A stretch of 64,000 nt of DNA from Paramagnetospirillum marisnigri (lineage in GTDB: Bacteria > Pseudomonadota > Alphaproteobacteria > Rhodospirillales > Magnetospirillaceae): positions 62,001-126,000 of the forward strand of contig NZ_LWQT01000077.1 of NCBI RefSeq assembly GCF_001650715.1. Reading direction: 5' to 3'. A program made the translations under genes and the position numbers. Below are positions 1 to 8,887 of this stretch, piece by piece; the first letter of the stretch is position 1, and each line of letters opens with the position of its first letter. The notes beneath the pieces are model-generated. The model ran no database searches. It saw only the letters and a list, made by a program, of their open reading frames with translations, and was not told the DNA's origin.

Positions 1-567
1 GAGCTGCCCGGCTCGGTGGCCGCCGCCGACCTGATCATCCCGGCCGGTCTCGATCTCAAGGCCTATGACGGCACCCTCGCGGGCAGCCCGCATCGCTGGT
101 GCGACTACGCCGTGGGCGAGAAGATCGACCATGTGGACGGCATGACCATCGAGGAAGCCGAGCACATGATGGCCACCCGCCTGTGGCAGAACACCGCCAA
201 GGTGCATTTCAACCAGTATACCGAGGGCCAGGGCCGCTTCGGGCGGCGCCTGATCTATGGCGGCCACATCATTTCCCTGGCCCGCGCCCTGTCCTTCAAC
301 GGCTTGGGCAACGCCTTCAAGCTGGTGGCCTTCAATGGCGGCCGCCACGCCAATCCCACCTTCGCGGGCGACACCATCCACGCCTGGTCGGAAGTGCTGG
401 AAAAGATCGAGATCCCCGGCCGCTCCGATGTGGGGGCGCTGCGCCTGCGGCTGGTGGCCACCAAGAACCAGCCCTGCGCTGCCTTCCCCTTCAAGGCGGA
501 GAACGGCAAGGATTTCGACGCCTCGGTGGTCCTCGACCTCGACACCACCGTACTGATGCCCCGCTGA
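1..567 (+). CDS. Mesaconyl-CoA hydratase (MaoC family), 3' end only
   Basis: The reading frame is open from base 1 to the TGA at 565-567, so this is the C-terminal part of a gene that begins outside the window. The segment GEKIDHVDGMTIEEAEH, followed by LIYGGHIISLARALSFNG and GGRHANPTFAGDT, matches the second hotdog/MaoC half of mesaconyl-CoA (2-methylfumaryl-CoA) hydratases. These enzymes interconvert mesaconyl-CoA and beta-methylmalyl-CoA in the ethylmalonyl-CoA pathway of acetate assimilation. About 188 residues are visible out of roughly 340 in the family. The GTG at position 16 is probably internal. A strong GC hairpin follows immediately. Family membership is firm; the exact substrate is inferred from recognised motifs. 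Confidence 0.8.
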   Translation, partial: ELPGSVAAADLIIPAGLDLKAYDGTLAGSPHRWCDYAVGEKIDHVDGMTIEEAEHMMATRLWQNTAKVHFNQYTEGQGRFGRRLIYGGHIISLARALSFNGLGNAFKLVAFNGGRHANPTFAGDTIHAWSEVLEKIEIPGRSDVGALRLRLVATKNQPCAAFPFKAENGKDFDASVVLDLDTTVLMPR

Positions 568-572
568 CGCCT

Positions 573-602
573 CTCCCTCCCCCGCCTCGGCGGGGGAGGG
601 AG
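573..602. terminator. GC-rich hairpin after the hydratase gene
   Basis: A perfect 14-bp inverted repeat with a 2-nt loop starts six bases after the stop codon. It has no U-run, so it may be a transcription terminator or simply one of the extragenic GC-rich hairpins scattered through this genome (similar ones at 6583-6651 and 33056-33084). Confidence 0.5.
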
Positions 603-664
603 CCCGAGGGACCCGACGCTGGAGCGTAGCGACTGGCGCGTTGAGCGCCCGCGAGCCCATGCGA

Positions 665-710
665 GCGAAAGCCAAGGGTTTCGGAGAAACCCGCCCGGCG
701 CCTGAGGGAC
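665..710. repeat. Dispersed extragenic repeat, copy 1
   Basis: This block starts gcgaaagccaaggg, runs through an imperfect hairpin ending acccgcccggc and closes with tgagggac. A second copy with the same start, hairpin and end lies at 11098-11146, also between genes. This suggests a repeat family of the genome; no coding capacity was recognised. Confidence 0.55.
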
Positions 711-799
711 AATGGGCCCTTGCCCACACTCCCGCCATTGGCCGGGGCGATCCGCCGTGCTATGGTCCGCCGCACGCGTGAGCCGCAACGGTCAGGCCC

Positions 800-2587
800 T
801 TGAGCAAGCAGAAGATTTCCCTGGATCACTCCACCCTCGTCCTGGTTCGCCGCCTGATCAAGGAGGGCATGCGCCCCTATCTTGGCAAGGTGGTGATGGC
901 GGTCGTCTGCATGGTGGTGGGCGCGGCGGCCAATGCGGGCTATGCCCTGCTGATGGACCCGGTGGTCAACAAGATCTTCACCGAGCGCCAGTCGGACTTC
1001 CTGTGGCCGCTGGGCCTGGCGGTGCTGGCCACCTTCGCCCTGAAATCCATCGCCAATTACGGCGAGGCGGTGTTCCTGTCCAAGGTGGGCCTGCGGGTCA
1101 TCGCCGACATGCAGTCGCGGCTGTTCGCCCATCTGATGCGGCTCGACGTGGCCTATTTCCACGCCAATTCGACGGGGCGCATCCTGTCGCGGCTGACCAA
1201 CGACATTTCCTCCATGCGCTTCGCGGTGTCCGACGCCCTGACCGGGGCGGGCAAGGACGCCTCGTCGCTGATCTTCCTGATCGGCGCCATGTTCTATCAG
1301 GACTGGCGGCTGTCGGCCTGGACCTTCTTCGTCTTCCCGCTGGCCATCCTGCCCATCGCCAAGCTGGGGCGGCGCATGCGCAAGGTCACCGACAACACCC
1401 AGGAGCAGATGGGCCTGCTGACCACCTATCTGGAACAGGCGGTCCAGGGCATAAGGGTGGTCAAGGCCTATGGCATGGAGGAATACGAGAAGGCCAAGGT
1501 CAAGTCGCTGGTGGAGACCCTGCAGGACCTCACCTACAAGGCCGCCCGGGTGCGGTCGGCGTCCAGCCCCATCATGGAACTGCTGGGCGGCGTCGCCATC
1601 ACCGTGGTGATCCTCTATGGCGGCTCGCGCGTCATCGAGGGCCACACCACGCCGGGCGCCTTCTTCTCCTTCATCACCGCCCTGATGCTGGCCTATCGGC
1701 CGCTGAAGTCGCTGGCCTCGCTCAACACCAATCTCCAGGCCGGCCTGGCGGCGGCGGCGCGCACCTTCTCGGTGCTGGACTCGCCCCCCGCCATCCAGGA
1801 CCGCCCCGACGCCAAGGATCTGGTAGTACTGGAAGGCAATGTCCGCTTCGAGGGCGTGTTCTTCACCTATGACGGCAGCAAGGCGGTGCTGGACGGCATC
1901 GACCTGGCGGTTCCCGGCGGCAAGACCGTGGCGCTGGTGGGACCGTCGGGGGCGGGCAAGTCCACGGTGCTGAACCTGCTGCCCCGCTTCTTCGAGGTCA
2001 CCGATGGCCATGTCATGGTGGACGGCCAGGACGTCCGCAGTGTCACCATGGCCAGCTTGCGGGCCAAGATCGCCCTGGTCAGCCAGGAAATCACCCTGTT
2101 TGACGACACCATCCGGGCCAATATCGCCTATGGCCGCTTCGGCGCCACCGACGAGGAGATCGAGGCCGCCGCCCGCTCCGCCGCCGCCCACGACTTCATC
2201 ACTAGCCTGCCCGAGGGCTATGACACCGTGGTGGGCGAGCGCGGCCTCAACCTGTCGGGCGGCCAGCGCCAGCGTCTCGCCATCGCCCGGGCCATGCTGA
2301 AGAACGCCCCCATCCTGCTGCTGGACGAAGCCACCAGCGCGCTGGACACCGAGTCCGAGCGCCAGGTGCAGACCGCCCTGGAACACCTGATGAAGGGGCG
2401 CACCACCATCGTCATCGCCCATCGCCTGTCCACCGTGGTCAATGCCGACCTGATCCATGTGCTGGACCGGGGCCGGGTGATCGAATCCGGCGACCACGCC
2501 AGTTTGATGGCCAAGGACGGAACCTATGCCCGTCTGTACGCCATGCAGTTTGCCGACGACCCCGCCGCCGTCCCCTCGGGACGCTAG
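800..2587 (+). CDS. msbA: Lipid A export-type ABC transporter (permease-ATPase fusion, MsbA-like)
   Basis: This 595-residue half-transporter has an N-terminal six-helix exporter domain (about residues 25-310) fused to a nucleotide-binding domain. Walker A is GPSGAGKST, the signature is LSGGQRQR and Walker B is ILLLDEATSALD. That is the usual length and layout of MsbA, which flips lipid A core across the inner membrane as a homodimer. The next four LPS-type genes support this role over a drug or lipid exporter in general. The start chosen is TTG at 800; no better ATG lies nearby. The following gene begins 2 bp after the stop, indicating an operon. Confidence 0.85.
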   Translation: MSKQKISLDHSTLVLVRRLIKEGMRPYLGKVVMAVVCMVVGAAANAGYALLMDPVVNKIFTERQSDFLWPLGLAVLATFALKSIANYGEAVFLSKVGLRVIADMQSRLFAHLMRLDVAYFHANSTGRILSRLTNDISSMRFAVSDALTGAGKDASSLIFLIGAMFYQDWRLSAWTFFVFPLAILPIAKLGRRMRKVTDNTQEQMGLLTTYLEQAVQGIRVVKAYGMEEYEKAKVKSLVETLQDLTYKAARVRSASSPIMELLGGVAITVVILYGGSRVIEGHTTPGAFFSFITALMLAYRPLKSLASLNTNLQAGLAAAARTFSVLDSPPAIQDRPDAKDLVVLEGNVRFEGVFFTYDGSKAVLDGIDLAVPGGKTVALVGPSGAGKSTVLNLLPRFFEVTDGHVMVDGQDVRSVTMASLRAKIALVSQEITLFDDTIRANIAYGRFGATDEEIEAAARSAAAHDFITSLPEGYDTVVGERGLNLSGGQRQRLAIARAMLKNAPILLLDEATSALDTESERQVQTALEHLMKGRTTIVIAHRLSTVVNADLIHVLDRGRVIESGDHASLMAKDGTYARLYAMQFADDPAAVPSGR

Positions 2588-2589
2588 CC

Positions 2590-3300
2590 ATGGGGCTGGC
2601 CAAGCGCATCGGCAAGAGCGAATCCCTTCGCGGCCTGCTGTGCTGGCTCGGCTCGCTCTATATCCGCTTCGTCCATCTCAGCGGACGCTGGCAGGTGGTC
2701 AATGACGGCCATGCCCGGGCGCTGTGGGATGCTGGCCAGCCCTTCATCCTGGCCTTCTGGCATGGCCGCATCCTGATGATGCCCAAGAGCTGGCGGCCTT
2801 CGATTCCCATCCACATGCTGATCAGCCAGCACCGCGATGGCCAGTTGATCGCCCGCACCGTCGCCCATTTCGGCATCGAGACCGTGGCGGGCTCCTCCAC
2901 GCGGGGCGGCAGCGCCGCATTGCGCGCCATGCTGAAATTCCTGAAAGGGGGCGAATGCGTCGGCATCACCCCCGATGGCCCCAAGGGGCCGCGCATGCGG
3001 GCGTCGTCGGGTATCGTCAATGTGGCGCGCCTCGCCGGGGTGCCGATCCTGTGCGCGACCTTCGCCACCGAGAAGCGCAAACTGCTCGGCAGTTGGGATC
3101 GTTTCGCCGTGGCGCTGCCGTTCTCGAAGGGCGTTTTCGTCTGGGCGGAGCCCATCCATGTGCCCCGCGATGCCGACGAGGCCGGGCTGGAGGCCAAGCG
3201 GCTGGAGGTCGAGACGGCGCTGAACGCCATCACCCTTGACGCCGACCGCCGCATGGGGGTGGAAAGCCCCGAACCGGCCGAACCGGAGGCGACAGCATGA
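2590..3300 (+). CDS. Lysophospholipid acyltransferase family protein (DUF374)
   Basis: The protein has 236 residues, one N-terminal hydrophobic stretch, and the DUF374 signature blocks FWHGRILMMP (around residue 55) and GITPDGPKGPR (around residue 130). These are typical of PlsC-related acyltransferases found beside waaA and lpxK in alphaproteobacteria. The expected role is acyl transfer to a lipid A or lipid precursor at the inner membrane; the substrate is not known. It starts 2 bp after msbA and its stop overlaps the ATG of waaA, so translational coupling is likely. Confidence 0.8.
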   Translation: MGLAKRIGKSESLRGLLCWLGSLYIRFVHLSGRWQVVNDGHARALWDAGQPFILAFWHGRILMMPKSWRPSIPIHMLISQHRDGQLIARTVAHFGIETVAGSSTRGGSAALRAMLKFLKGGECVGITPDGPKGPRMRASSGIVNVARLAGVPILCATFATEKRKLLGSWDRFAVALPFSKGVFVWAEPIHVPRDADEAGLEAKRLEVETALNAITLDADRRMGVESPEPAEPEATA

Positions 3301-4577
3301 TGCACCGCCTCTACCAGGGCCTGACCACCCTGGGCGGGCCGCTGATCGGCCTGTATCTGGAACGGCGCAAGCGTCGCGGCAAGGAGGATTCCGCCCGCTT
3401 CGCCGAACGCCTCGGCCGCCCCGCCCGGCCGCGTCCGGCCGGTCCGCTGGTCTGGGTCCATGGCGCCTCGGTGGGAGAATCGCTCTCCATGCTGCCGCTG
3501 ATCGAACGGCTGTGCGGCCGGGGGCTGAACGTGCTGGTCACCACCGGCACCGTCACCTCGGCCCGGCTGATGGAACAGCGGCTGCCCAAGGGCGCCCTGC
3601 ACCAATACGTGCCGGTGGACCGCATGGCCTATGTCCGGAGCTTCCTCGACCACTGGCGGCCCGACCTGGCGCTGTGGGCGGAATCTGAGTTCTGGCCCAA
3701 CCTGCTGGCGGAAAGCCGCAGGCGCGGCGTGCGGCTGGTGCTGGTCCAGGGCCGGGTCTCGCCGAAATCCTTCGCCGGGTGGAAGACGGTGCCCGGCTTC
3801 ATCCGCAAGCTGCTGTCGGGTTTCGAACTGTGCCTGGCCCAGACCGAGGGCGACGCCCAACGGCTGGCCGCCCTGGGCGCCCCCGCCGCCCGCTGCCTGG
3901 GCAATCTGAAATACGCGGTGCCACCGCTGCCCTGTGATCCGGGCGAGTTGGAGCGGCTGCGCCATACCATGGCCGGGCGGCCGGTCTGGCTGGCATCCAG
4001 CACCCATCCCGGCGAGGAAGTCCTCTGCGCCCAGGTCCACGCCGCCCTTGCCGCCCGCTTTCCCGGCCTGCTGACCCTGATCGTGCCCCGCCATCCCCCG
4101 CGCGGCGCCGAAGTGGCGGCGGAGTTGCGCCGCCTCGGCCTGACGGTGGCGCTGCGCTCGGCCCATGAGCCGCTGGCCCCTGCCACCGACATCTATGTGG
4201 CCGACACTATCGGCGAGCTGGGGTTGTTCTACCGGCTGGCCGACATCGTCTTCGTCGGCAAGTCCCTGGCGGTGGGCGGCGGCCAGAACCCGTTCGAACC
4301 CGCCCGCATGGGCTGCGCCGTGCTGTTCGGCCCGGCCATGGACAATTTCCCCGACATGGTGGACGCCATGCGGGCGGCGGGAGCCGCCACCGAAGTCGCC
4401 GATGCCGAGGCCTTGACCCTGGCGGTGGGCGGTCTGTTGGCCGATCGTCAGCGCACCCAGTCCCTGAAAGCCGCCGCCCTGGCCTGGACCGAGGCCGAGG
4501 CCGGGGTGCTGGACAAGGTGGAGGCGGCGCTGGCCCCCCTGCTCGGCGGATTGGACAAGCGTCATGCGCGCCCCTGA
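3297..4577 (+). CDS. waaA: 3-deoxy-D-manno-octulosonic acid (Kdo) transferase
   Basis: At 426 residues this is a normal-length WaaA/KdtA glycosyltransferase (GT30). The N-terminal block contains VWVHGASVGES, in which the family's catalytic-site glutamate lies. The C-terminal half carries the nucleotide-sugar fold with GGGQNPFEPA. It transfers Kdo from CMP-Kdo to the lipid A precursor at the cytoplasmic face of the inner membrane. Its ATG overlaps the previous stop (ATGA) and its end overlaps lpxK by 14 bp, so this is a tightly packed lipid A operon. Confidence 0.92.
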   Translation: MMHRLYQGLTTLGGPLIGLYLERRKRRGKEDSARFAERLGRPARPRPAGPLVWVHGASVGESLSMLPLIERLCGRGLNVLVTTGTVTSARLMEQRLPKGALHQYVPVDRMAYVRSFLDHWRPDLALWAESEFWPNLLAESRRRGVRLVLVQGRVSPKSFAGWKTVPGFIRKLLSGFELCLAQTEGDAQRLAALGAPAARCLGNLKYAVPPLPCDPGELERLRHTMAGRPVWLASSTHPGEEVLCAQVHAALAARFPGLLTLIVPRHPPRGAEVAAELRRLGLTVALRSAHEPLAPATDIYVADTIGELGLFYRLADIVFVGKSLAVGGGQNPFEPARMGCAVLFGPAMDNFPDMVDAMRAAGAATEVADAEALTLAVGGLLADRQRTQSLKAAALAWTEAEAGVLDKVEAALAPLLGGLDKRHARP

Positions 4578-5541
4578 CTTCTGGCATCGCGACAACGCCG
4601 TGGCCGCCGCCCTGGCGCCGCTGGGCGCGGTCTATGCCTGGGCGGTGGCCCGCAACCTGGAGCGGGCCGAGGAATACCGCCCCGCCATACCGGTGATCTG
4701 TGTCGGCAATATCGTGGCGGGCGGCGCGGGCAAGACACCGGTGGTGATCGCCCTGGCCCGGCGCCTGCTGGCCGCCGGACGCAAGCCGCACCTGCTGACC
4801 CGGGGCTATGGCGGTTCCGAGGTGGGGCCGCGTGCCGTCGACCTGGACCGCCACGACTTCGTGCGGGTGGGCGACGAGGCGCTGCTGCTGGCCGCCGAGG
4901 CCCCCACCTGGGTGGCCCGCTGGCGCCCCGACGGCGCCGTGGCGGCGGTGGAAATGGGCGCCGACCTCATCATCATGGATGACGGCTTCCAGAACGGCTC
5001 CATCGCCAAGGACCTGTCGCTGGTGGTGGTGGATGGCGCCTATGGCTTCGGCAACGGCCGTCCCATCCCCGCCGGTCCCTGCCGCGAGCCGCCCGAACGC
5101 GGGCTGGCCCGCGCCGATGCCGTGGTGCTGGTGGGCGAGGACCGCACCGGCGTTGCCGCCCGCTCCGAGGCCGCCGGGGTGCCGGTGCTGCGGGCGCGGC
5201 TGGTGCCGGGACCGGAAGGCGCCGAATTGATGGGCCGCAAGCTGGTGGCCTTCGCCGGCATCGGGCGGCCCGAGAAATTCTTCGAGACCTTGAAGTCCTG
5301 CGGCGCCCGGCTGGTGACCACCACCGCCTTTCCCGATCACTACGCCTATGAGCGCGCCGAGATCGAGGACCTGCTGGCCGAGGCCGAGGCCAACGAAGCC
5401 CTGGCCATCACCACCGCCAAGGACCGCGTCCGCCTGCCCGCCGACCTGCGCCAGCGGGTCGCGGTTCTGCCGGTGGCGCTGGACTGGGAGCAGCCGCATC
5501 TGCTAACTCCCCTGCTCGACCGCATTGGAGTGAAAGCTTGA
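4564..5541 (+). CDS. lpxK: Tetraacyldisaccharide 4'-kinase
   Basis: The 325-residue protein starts RAPDFWHRDN and has an unusual P-loop, NIVAGGAGKTPV (about residues 45-56), the hallmark of LpxK, followed by LLTRGYGG. LpxK phosphorylates the 4' position of the lipid A disaccharide using ATP. It overlaps waaA by 14 bp. The gene is followed by an extragenic repeat region before the acyltransferase gene, so the operon may continue across it or restart there. Confidence 0.92.
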   Translation: MRAPDFWHRDNAVAAALAPLGAVYAWAVARNLERAEEYRPAIPVICVGNIVAGGAGKTPVVIALARRLLAAGRKPHLLTRGYGGSEVGPRAVDLDRHDFVRVGDEALLLAAEAPTWVARWRPDGAVAAVEMGADLIIMDDGFQNGSIAKDLSLVVVDGAYGFGNGRPIPAGPCREPPERGLARADAVVLVGEDRTGVAARSEAAGVPVLRARLVPGPEGAELMGRKLVAFAGIGRPEKFFETLKSCGARLVTTTAFPDHYAYERAEIEDLLAEAEANEALAITTAKDRVRLPADLRQRVAVLPVALDWEQPHLLTPLLDRIGVKA

Positions 5542-5555
5542 CCACCAATTACGAC

Positions 5556-5664
5556 GATGTCATCCCGACGACCGAAGGACGGAGGGATCTCATCCTGATC
5601 CGGCGGGTCGGAACCGGCTCGGTCATGCCAAGCGGATATCCCTCGCTGATGCTCGGGAAGACAA
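5556..5664. repeat. Extragenic palindromic repeat pair between lpxK and the acyltransferase gene
   Basis: Two blocks of the common alphaproteobacterial type gtcatcccg...ggagggatct (about 5559-5590) and atccctcgct...ctcggga (about 5637-5656) form complementary ends around a spacer. The block is noncoding and looks like a REP-type element; a role as terminator or mRNA stabiliser is possible. Confidence 0.4.
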
Positions 5665-5680
5665 CTCCGGGACGCTTGAG

Positions 5681-6541
5681 ATGAAGCGCCTGCGCCAACG
5701 CCTGGAAGCCCTGGGAGCCCGCCTGATCTGGGCGCTGTTCGGCCTGCTGCCGCTGGATGCCGCCTCGGCGACCGGGGGATGGCTTGGTCGCACCCTGGGG
5801 CCGTGGCTGCGGGCCACCCGCGTGGCGCGGCGCAATCTTCGCGCCGCCTTTCCCGACAAGACCGAGGCGGAGATCGAGTCCATCATTCATGACATGTGGG
5901 ACAATCTCGGCCGGGTGGCGGGCGAGTTCCCCCATCTCAAGACCATCGCCAGCGAGCGGGTCGAACTGATCGGCACCCAGTATATTGACCTGCTGCGCGA
6001 CGACGGCCAGCCCGGCATCTTCATCTCGGGCCATGTGGGCAACTGGGAGCTGAACGGCGCGGTGGCGGCCGTATACGGCTTGCCGCTGCATCTGGTCTAT
6101 CGCGCCGCCAACAATCCCTGGGTCGAGGATCTCTACCGCAAGGGTCGGGCCGATGCCGCCGATGCCCTGATCCAGAAAGGGCCGGAAGGGGCGCGCCAGG
6201 CGCTGATGGTGCTGAAAAATGGCGGCCATCTCGGCATGCTGGTGGACCAGAAGATGAATGACGGGATTCCCATCCCCTTCTTCGGCCGCGACGCCATGAC
6301 CGCCCCGGCCCAGGCCGCCTTCGCCACCAAGTTCAAGTGTCCGCTGGTGCCCGCCCGGGTGGAGCGGCTGAAGGGCGCCCATTTCCGCCTCACCGTCTAT
6401 CCGCCCCTGGATTTCCCCCATACCGGCGATCCCCACGACGACAACCGGCTGCTGCTGATCCGCATCAACGCCCTGCTGGAACAATGGATTCGCGAGCGTC
6501 CGGCGCAATGGTTGTGGCTGCATCGGCGCTGGCCGGATTGA
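5681..6541 (+). CDS. lpxL: Lauroyl/KDO2-lipid IV(A) acyltransferase (LpxL/HtrB family)
   Basis: The 286-residue protein has an N-terminal membrane segment (about residues 10-30) and the acyltransferase HX4E motif in SGHVGNWEL (around residue 115). A downstream block reads GMLVDQKMNDGIPIPFFG. The family adds secondary acyl chains to Kdo2-lipid IVA at the inner membrane. Position after msbA-DUF374-waaA-lpxK supports a lipid A function. Whether it acts as LpxL or LpxM cannot be told from sequence alone. Confidence 0.82.
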   Translation: MKRLRQRLEALGARLIWALFGLLPLDAASATGGWLGRTLGPWLRATRVARRNLRAAFPDKTEAEIESIIHDMWDNLGRVAGEFPHLKTIASERVELIGTQYIDLLRDDGQPGIFISGHVGNWELNGAVAAVYGLPLHLVYRAANNPWVEDLYRKGRADAADALIQKGPEGARQALMVLKNGGHLGMLVDQKMNDGIPIPFFGRDAMTAPAQAAFATKFKCPLVPARVERLKGAHFRLTVYPPLDFPHTGDPHDDNRLLLIRINALLEQWIRERPAQWLWLHRRWPD

Positions 6542-6582
6542 TGCTGTGAGTACGCCCCCTCCCTCCCGCTTCGCGGGCCCCT

Positions 6583-6651
6583 CCCTCCCCCGGCCAAGCC
6601 GGGGGAGGGTTCCTATCTCTTGCTCCCTCCCCCGGCCAAGCCGGGGGAGGG
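6583..6651. repeat. Two tandem identical GC hairpins
   Basis: Two copies of the same 27-nt hairpin (12-bp arms ccctcccccggc, 3-nt loop) lie at 6583-6609 and 6625-6651, separated by 15 nt. They fill most of the gap before the next gene. They may terminate transcription or belong to the genome's extragenic repeat family. Confidence 0.6.
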
Positions 6652-6670
6652 TCGGGGTGGGGGCCTTGTC

Positions 6671-7579
6671 ATGACATTCACCGCCTATCTGGCCGCACCG
6701 GGTTTCGAGGCCGATCTGCGGGCCGAACTGGGCGAGGTCATGGCCGAGCACGGGCGGCTGCTGCTGGCCGAGGGGCCGCCGCGCCCCGCCGCCTGGGCCG
6801 CCAATATCTGGCTGGAGCCCCAGCGCCTGAACGTGGCCTCCATCGGCGAGGCCGCCAAGGCGCTGAAAGCCATCCAGCGCAACTGGTGGCCCCATGAATT
6901 CCACCTGCACCGCCGCACCGCCCTGCTGGTGGACAAGCTGCCCAAGGTCTCGGCCAAGCCGCTGGAGTTCGGCCAGCCCGCGCCCACGGCGCCGCTGGGC
7001 TCGTTCTGTTGGCTGGACGAGAATACGGTGCTGGCCTCGGCCCGCTGCTCCAGCCCCTTTCCCAATGGCGAGGCCGCCTTTATTGAAGACCGCCACGCCC
7101 CGCCCAACCGGGCCTATCTCAAGCTGTGGGAGGCCCTGACCCTGGCGGGCGAGATGCCCAGGCCCGGCCAGACCTGCCTGGACCTCGGCGCCAGCCCGGG
7201 GGGCTGGACCTGGGTGCTGGCCTCCACCGGCGCAAGGGTGATCAGCGTCGACAAGGCGCCATTGGCGCCCGCCATCGCCGCCATGCCCAATGTGGAGTGC
7301 CGCCAGGAAAGCGCCTTCGGCCTGGAGCCCGGCGGAATCGGCCCGGTGGATTGGCTGTGCTCCGACGTGATCTGCTACCCCGAGCGGTTGTTGCGGCTGG
7401 TGGAACGCTGGCTCGACAGCGGTCTGGCGCGCAATTTCATCTGCACCCTGAAATTCCAGGGTGAGACCGACCATGCCACCGCCCAACGCTTTGCCGCCAT
7501 TCCCGGCTCGCGGCTCTTGCATCTTTCCCACAACAAGCATGAACTGACCTGGATGCGCATCACCCCTGCCCTTGCCTGA
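6671..7579 (+). CDS. RlmM-like SAM-dependent rRNA 2'-O-methyltransferase
   Basis: The 302-residue protein has an N-terminal THUMP-like region. A Rossmann methyltransferase core follows with the SAM-binding motif LDLGASPGGWTWVLA (around residue 175) and VISVDKAPL. The layout resembles RlmM, which methylates C2498 of 23S rRNA, or other FtsJ/RrmJ-fold enzymes. The ATG at 6671 was chosen because upstream in-frame sequence is made of the hairpin repeat. The protein is shorter than enterobacterial RlmM (about 366 residues), so the exact target is not certain. Confidence 0.7.
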   Translation: MTFTAYLAAPGFEADLRAELGEVMAEHGRLLLAEGPPRPAAWAANIWLEPQRLNVASIGEAAKALKAIQRNWWPHEFHLHRRTALLVDKLPKVSAKPLEFGQPAPTAPLGSFCWLDENTVLASARCSSPFPNGEAAFIEDRHAPPNRAYLKLWEALTLAGEMPRPGQTCLDLGASPGGWTWVLASTGARVISVDKAPLAPAIAAMPNVECRQESAFGLEPGGIGPVDWLCSDVICYPERLLRLVERWLDSGLARNFICTLKFQGETDHATAQRFAAIPGSRLLHLSHNKHELTWMRITPALA

Positions 7580-7639
7580 TTATATCCTTGGGAGTAAACC
7601 TGTGGTGGGTTCGGGCAAAATGAATGGTTTGAGGGCTTT

Positions 7640-8743
7640 ATGGCCATAGCAGTTCTTCCCCCTCCGGTCGAGATCGACACCGACACCAAGCGGGCGATCA
7701 TCGACGGCTTGAAGAAAGTCCTGGCCCGCTTCCAGGAAGCGGGCGCCGTCGACGGCGCCATCGTCTATCAACAGATCATTTCCGACCCCCATGTCCTGGA
7801 ATCCTTCATCAAGACATTCCAGGCCAAGCGCGATCTGGTGGACGACATCGTTCGCCCCGCCGCGAGCGACGCCCCCGTGCGCGACGAGGCCACGCCGCTG
7901 GTCTGCGGTGTCAGCCTGGGCCAGATTCAGCAATTGCTGGTCCGCACCTGCGCCAAGAAGATCTTCGAGGCCGACAAGCCCATGGAGACCATCACCGAAA
8001 CCATCACCAAGACCAGCATGTTCGGCCTGATCAAGAAGACCGAGCAGGTGGAGCGTCAGGCGGTGGACCCGGTGGAGGAGCGCAAGGTCCGGGAACTGTC
8101 GCGCTATATCGCCTTCGGCTGGCAACTGCCGCTGCTGGAAGCCTATCGCACCAAGCTGTCCTATCCCCAGATCATCGAGATCGGGGAAGACATCGTCGCC
8201 CTGCCCTCCATCGCCCATATCGAGGCGGTCTCCCATTTCGACGCGGAAAAGCTGAAAAAGGCCAAAGCCGCGGTCGGCGCCGATTTCGCCGCCATCCTGG
8301 CCGACCGGCCCCAGGCCATCCACGGCATCTCGGTGTGGAACAAGGACATGTACCAGTTCTATCGCCAGACCCTGGGCGACAAGGCCTGGGCGTTCTTCGC
8401 CCGCGACACCGCCTTCTTCAATGTCTGCGCCGCGCTGGACAAATCGGTGATCAAGATTTTCGGCGATGTGCTGTGCTATATCGCCGCCGACAATCTGGCC
8501 GAGATTCAGCGCCTGAACATCGACAAGGTCGAGGTGATGATCCACGGGCTGAAGACCGCCTTTGGTCCGCGCCTGCCCCAGCTTCTCTCCATCCCCGCCT
8601 TCGCCAAGGACATCCTGCGCAAGCAGGTGGACAGCCTGATCCATATGAGCCAGGAGAAGGACAAGCTGATGACCTCCTGCGCCCTGACCTGCAAGGCCAT
8701 GACCCCGGCGGTGGACGAATGGCTGGCCTCGGTCAAGCGGTAG
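7640..8743 (+). CDS. Conserved-looking protein of unknown function
   Basis: The 367-residue soluble protein has no signal peptide and no motif I recognise. It is rich in helix-forming residues, with a Thr/Glu-rich stretch TITETITKTS around residue 118 that may be a linker. Codon use matches the neighbouring backbone genes, which supports a real gene. It stands alone between the RlmM-like gene and the convergent GntR gene, so context gives no functional clue. Confidence 0.6.
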   Translation: MAIAVLPPPVEIDTDTKRAIIDGLKKVLARFQEAGAVDGAIVYQQIISDPHVLESFIKTFQAKRDLVDDIVRPAASDAPVRDEATPLVCGVSLGQIQQLLVRTCAKKIFEADKPMETITETITKTSMFGLIKKTEQVERQAVDPVEERKVRELSRYIAFGWQLPLLEAYRTKLSYPQIIEIGEDIVALPSIAHIEAVSHFDAEKLKKAKAAVGADFAAILADRPQAIHGISVWNKDMYQFYRQTLGDKAWAFFARDTAFFNVCAALDKSVIKIFGDVLCYIAADNLAEIQRLNIDKVEVMIHGLKTAFGPRLPQLLSIPAFAKDILRKQVDSLIHMSQEKDKLMTSCALTCKAMTPAVDEWLASVKR

Positions 8744-8780
8744 GGTCTGCTTGAGTTTTGTGGAGGCGTTCTCCTTCATC

Positions 8781-8839
8781 GTCATGGCCGGACTTGATCC
8801 GGCCATCCATGGACCCTCGGGTCGAGCCCGAGGGTGACG
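8781..8839. repeat. Extragenic double-hairpin repeat, copy 1
   Basis: The block reads gtcatggccgg...ccggccatccatggaccctcggg...cccgagggtgacg, two hairpins in a row. A near-identical block is at 12733-12792. Both lie at gene 3' ends, which fits a repeat family and possible bidirectional terminators. Confidence 0.6.
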
Positions 8840-8887
8840 AAAAGGAAAGATCGACTCCACCAGACTTCGACAGACTTTAGCCGACCC

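Noticed and set aside
5539-5680. A small gene starting TTG after lpxK
   Set aside because: The sequence is a REP-type extragenic repeat (gtcatcccg/ggagggatct) with no ribosome site or conserved-looking product.
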